Source of the DNA: a bacterium
Lineage (GTDB): Bacteria; Patescibacteria; JAEDAM01; Absconditabacterales; Absconditicoccaceae
Length of the DNA stretch: 7,639 nt
Assembly (NCBI GenBank): GCA_030528665.1
Contig: JAUMYK010000040.1
Location: 1-7,639, forward strand
Direction of reading: 5' to 3'
Position 1 is the stretch's first letter, and every line of letters starts with the position of its first letter. A program made the translations under genes and the position numbers. Under the pieces are notes generated by a model. That model was given only the letters and a program-made list of their open reading frames with translations, did no database searches and was not told the DNA's origin. Shown in pieces: positions 6,035-7,639 of this stretch.

Positions 6035-7639
6035 ATGCAGTATCAAACAAAAAAACTACTAGCCAGCTCGCTTTTTGCGGTGCTTGGATTTGGGATGCTT
6101 TGGGCAGTTGGGCAGAGCCAGCCAGAGCAACAAAATGATGCCTCATCAGCAACTACTACAGTGGAAATTCCTACTGCTCAGCGTGCTGAGAGTTCAAGAC
6201 TCAAGACACTTTTTTTGCTTGAGGAGGCAAGTCTGACTCCCCATACGCCTCAGTCTGCTTCAAACACAGTCAGGCTTATCATTGATAATCAAGGATCACT
6301 TAATACCTATGCAACAAAAGATTTTTTGAGAGAAGACAGTAAAGCAGAAGTTTCTTCTAATAAAAATGCCTTGGGATCAATGGTCGGAGGTAGTGAGAAT
6401 GAAAATACGAAAAAAACTTCGATCATTATTGGTGGGGAGAATAATACTGTAGCAGGGGAACAGTGATTTATCGGAGGAGGAAAAAATAATACTATCCTGA
6501 ATGCAAATTCTTCTATCCTCGCTTCTAAAGAGGCAACTCTCCAAGGAGAAAATACCTTTGCGATTGGAGCGGACAATGTTAATCTCAGTGTCGATAATGC
6601 GATCGCTATCGCGGGAAGGGAGATTAGTATTAAAGATGGTGGTGCTGGAAGTCTAGCAATGGGAAATAAGGTTACTATTACTACACCAGGAACCTTCGCC
6701 TTTAATGCAAAAGATCAAACCCTGACTCCTACCGAGGCAAACAGCTTTGTGGTAGATGCAGATTATGGTATGATCATCAATAAACCGAGCAGTATAGATC
6801 GTGAAATTCAGCTCAATGTAGGAGGTGCGATCAGAGTGGGAGAAGTCAATAAAGGGGATACTACTCCAGCACTCGTACAAAAAAAAGAAGGAAATCATTC
6901 TTGTGTATGTTTTGGAAATGCTGCTGTGACTCAGACCCAAGCTTGTGAGCTGATCTGTAGCGGACAAGCTCCATCAATTCAGCCAGCCTGTGGACCTAAT
7001 GCCAAAAACTATGGAAATGCAGATCATAATTGGGAAGGTATCTCTCAGGAAGCATTTTGTGCTAGAGGGAATCTAGACCCGAATTTTGCTAAATCTTTCC
7101 CTTTGCCAGGCAATAGCAGGAGCTGGACATGTGAGGGTGTTGGTCATCCCACTATTACCTGTACTGCTACACGCTACTTCTGTGGAGATGGTGTCAAACA
7201 AGCAGGAGAAGCCTGTGATGCAGGTGTGAATAATGGAAGGGTAGGAGCTAGTTGTAGTGCGAGCTGTACTACGGTAACAGCACCAGCCTGTGGAGCAAAT
7301 GCGACCACTTATAGCCATACTGAGACCAACTGGAAAGGTCAGACTCCATCTGCTTTCTGTAGTGCTGGTCAACTCAAGGATACGCAGCCAAATTTCTTTG
7401 TCCCTGCACCGCTGAGCATCCAGCCAGCAGCTTCGTGTAATAAATGTGCGCTCAAAGGTTTCCCATACTGTTTTGATGTGAGTTTTGATCCAAATTCTGA
7501 GGCGTGTAGAGAGGATGCATCACAGCCATCAGGAGAGACTGAGAAAAATTGGGTATGTAAAAACGAAAATAATACTGAAATCAACTGTCAGGCAACGAGA
7601 ACTTTGCCGATTGCCTCAGCATGTAAGCCAGGATTGGAT
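6035..7639 (+). CDS. Large secreted cysteine-rich adhesin-like surface protein, 3' end beyond the window
   Basis: The frame is open for 535 codons from ATG 6035 to the window end when TGA at 6464-6466 (residue 144, AGEQ-G-FIGGG) is read as Gly; the standard code would stop it at 143 residues. Residues 1-27 form a signal peptide (Lys6-Lys7, then a hydrophobic run). Residues about 118-255 are Gly/Asn/Ala repeats such as GGENNTVAGEQ, IGGGKNNTI, FAIGADN, IAIAGRE and LAMGNK, resembling YadA-type trimeric adhesin heads. From Cys290 the protein is rich in cysteine, with PACG-x-NA modules starting at Cys319 and Cys419 that contain NW and FC, plus W-x-C ... C-x-A motifs. CGDGVKQAGEACD at 383-395 resembles the DUF4215/Myxococcus cysteine-rich repeat. 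Many paired cysteines imply disulfides outside the membrane. Attachment to other cells or surfaces is the likely role, inferred. No membrane anchor is visible in the part present. Confidence 0.88.

Noticed and set aside
2141..6466. Pseudogenes with nonsense mutations, or selenocysteine insertion, as the reason for in-frame TGA
   Set aside because: Several unrelated genes carry TGA while the frame stays intact afterwards, the sites fit Gly and not Cys, and no SECIS-like hairpin was recognised after them. Reassignment explains all cases at once.

Overview
The window is a stretch of bacterial chromosome that makes sense only if UGA is read as glycine (translation table 25). Five open frames contain in-frame TGA codons, mostly where glycine fits well, and no gene here ends in TGA (only TAA and TAG). 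This points to a Candidate Phyla Radiation bacterium of the Gracilibacteria (BD1-5) or Absconditabacteria (SR1) type. The sequence does not decide between them. Most starts lack a clear Shine-Dalgarno sequence, and several promoters match the -35/-10 consensus well.

Left part (1-2104). A 24-bp tandem repeat at the window edge leads into a DJ-1/PfpI-family protein gene (86-601, +). It converges, with a 4-bp overlap of stop codons, on a 153-residue unrecognised protein gene (598-1059, -) that has its own near-perfect sigma70-type promoter. Next is a Nudix hydrolase gene (1269-1799, -) whose Nudix box appears only when three TGA codons are read as Gly; a standard-code reading keeps only its C-terminal half. 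A 305-bp divergent region follows.

Right part (2105-7639, all +). Two adjacent genes (2105-3619 and 3680-5221) encode single-pass membrane proteins of 504 and 513 residues with large exported domains; a distant PilN/PilO-like relationship is possible but unproven. A strong hairpin terminator closes this unit. A small helical lipoprotein (5399-5926) follows, then the start of a large secreted surface protein (6035 to beyond the window end). That protein has a signal peptide, a YadA-head-like Gly/Asn/Ala repeat region and a cysteine-rich region with repeated modules, one of which resembles the DUF4215/Myxococcus cysteine-rich repeat.

The right part looks like a cell-envelope locus: two bitopic membrane proteins, a lipoprotein and a long adhesin-like protein. 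Such a set could serve attachment in an epibiotic lifestyle, but that role is inferred. Four genes of the cluster share a CTTT(T)AT-type leader motif 24-29 nt before the ATG, and palindromes with a TTTGCAAA core lie upstream of the lipoprotein and adhesin genes.
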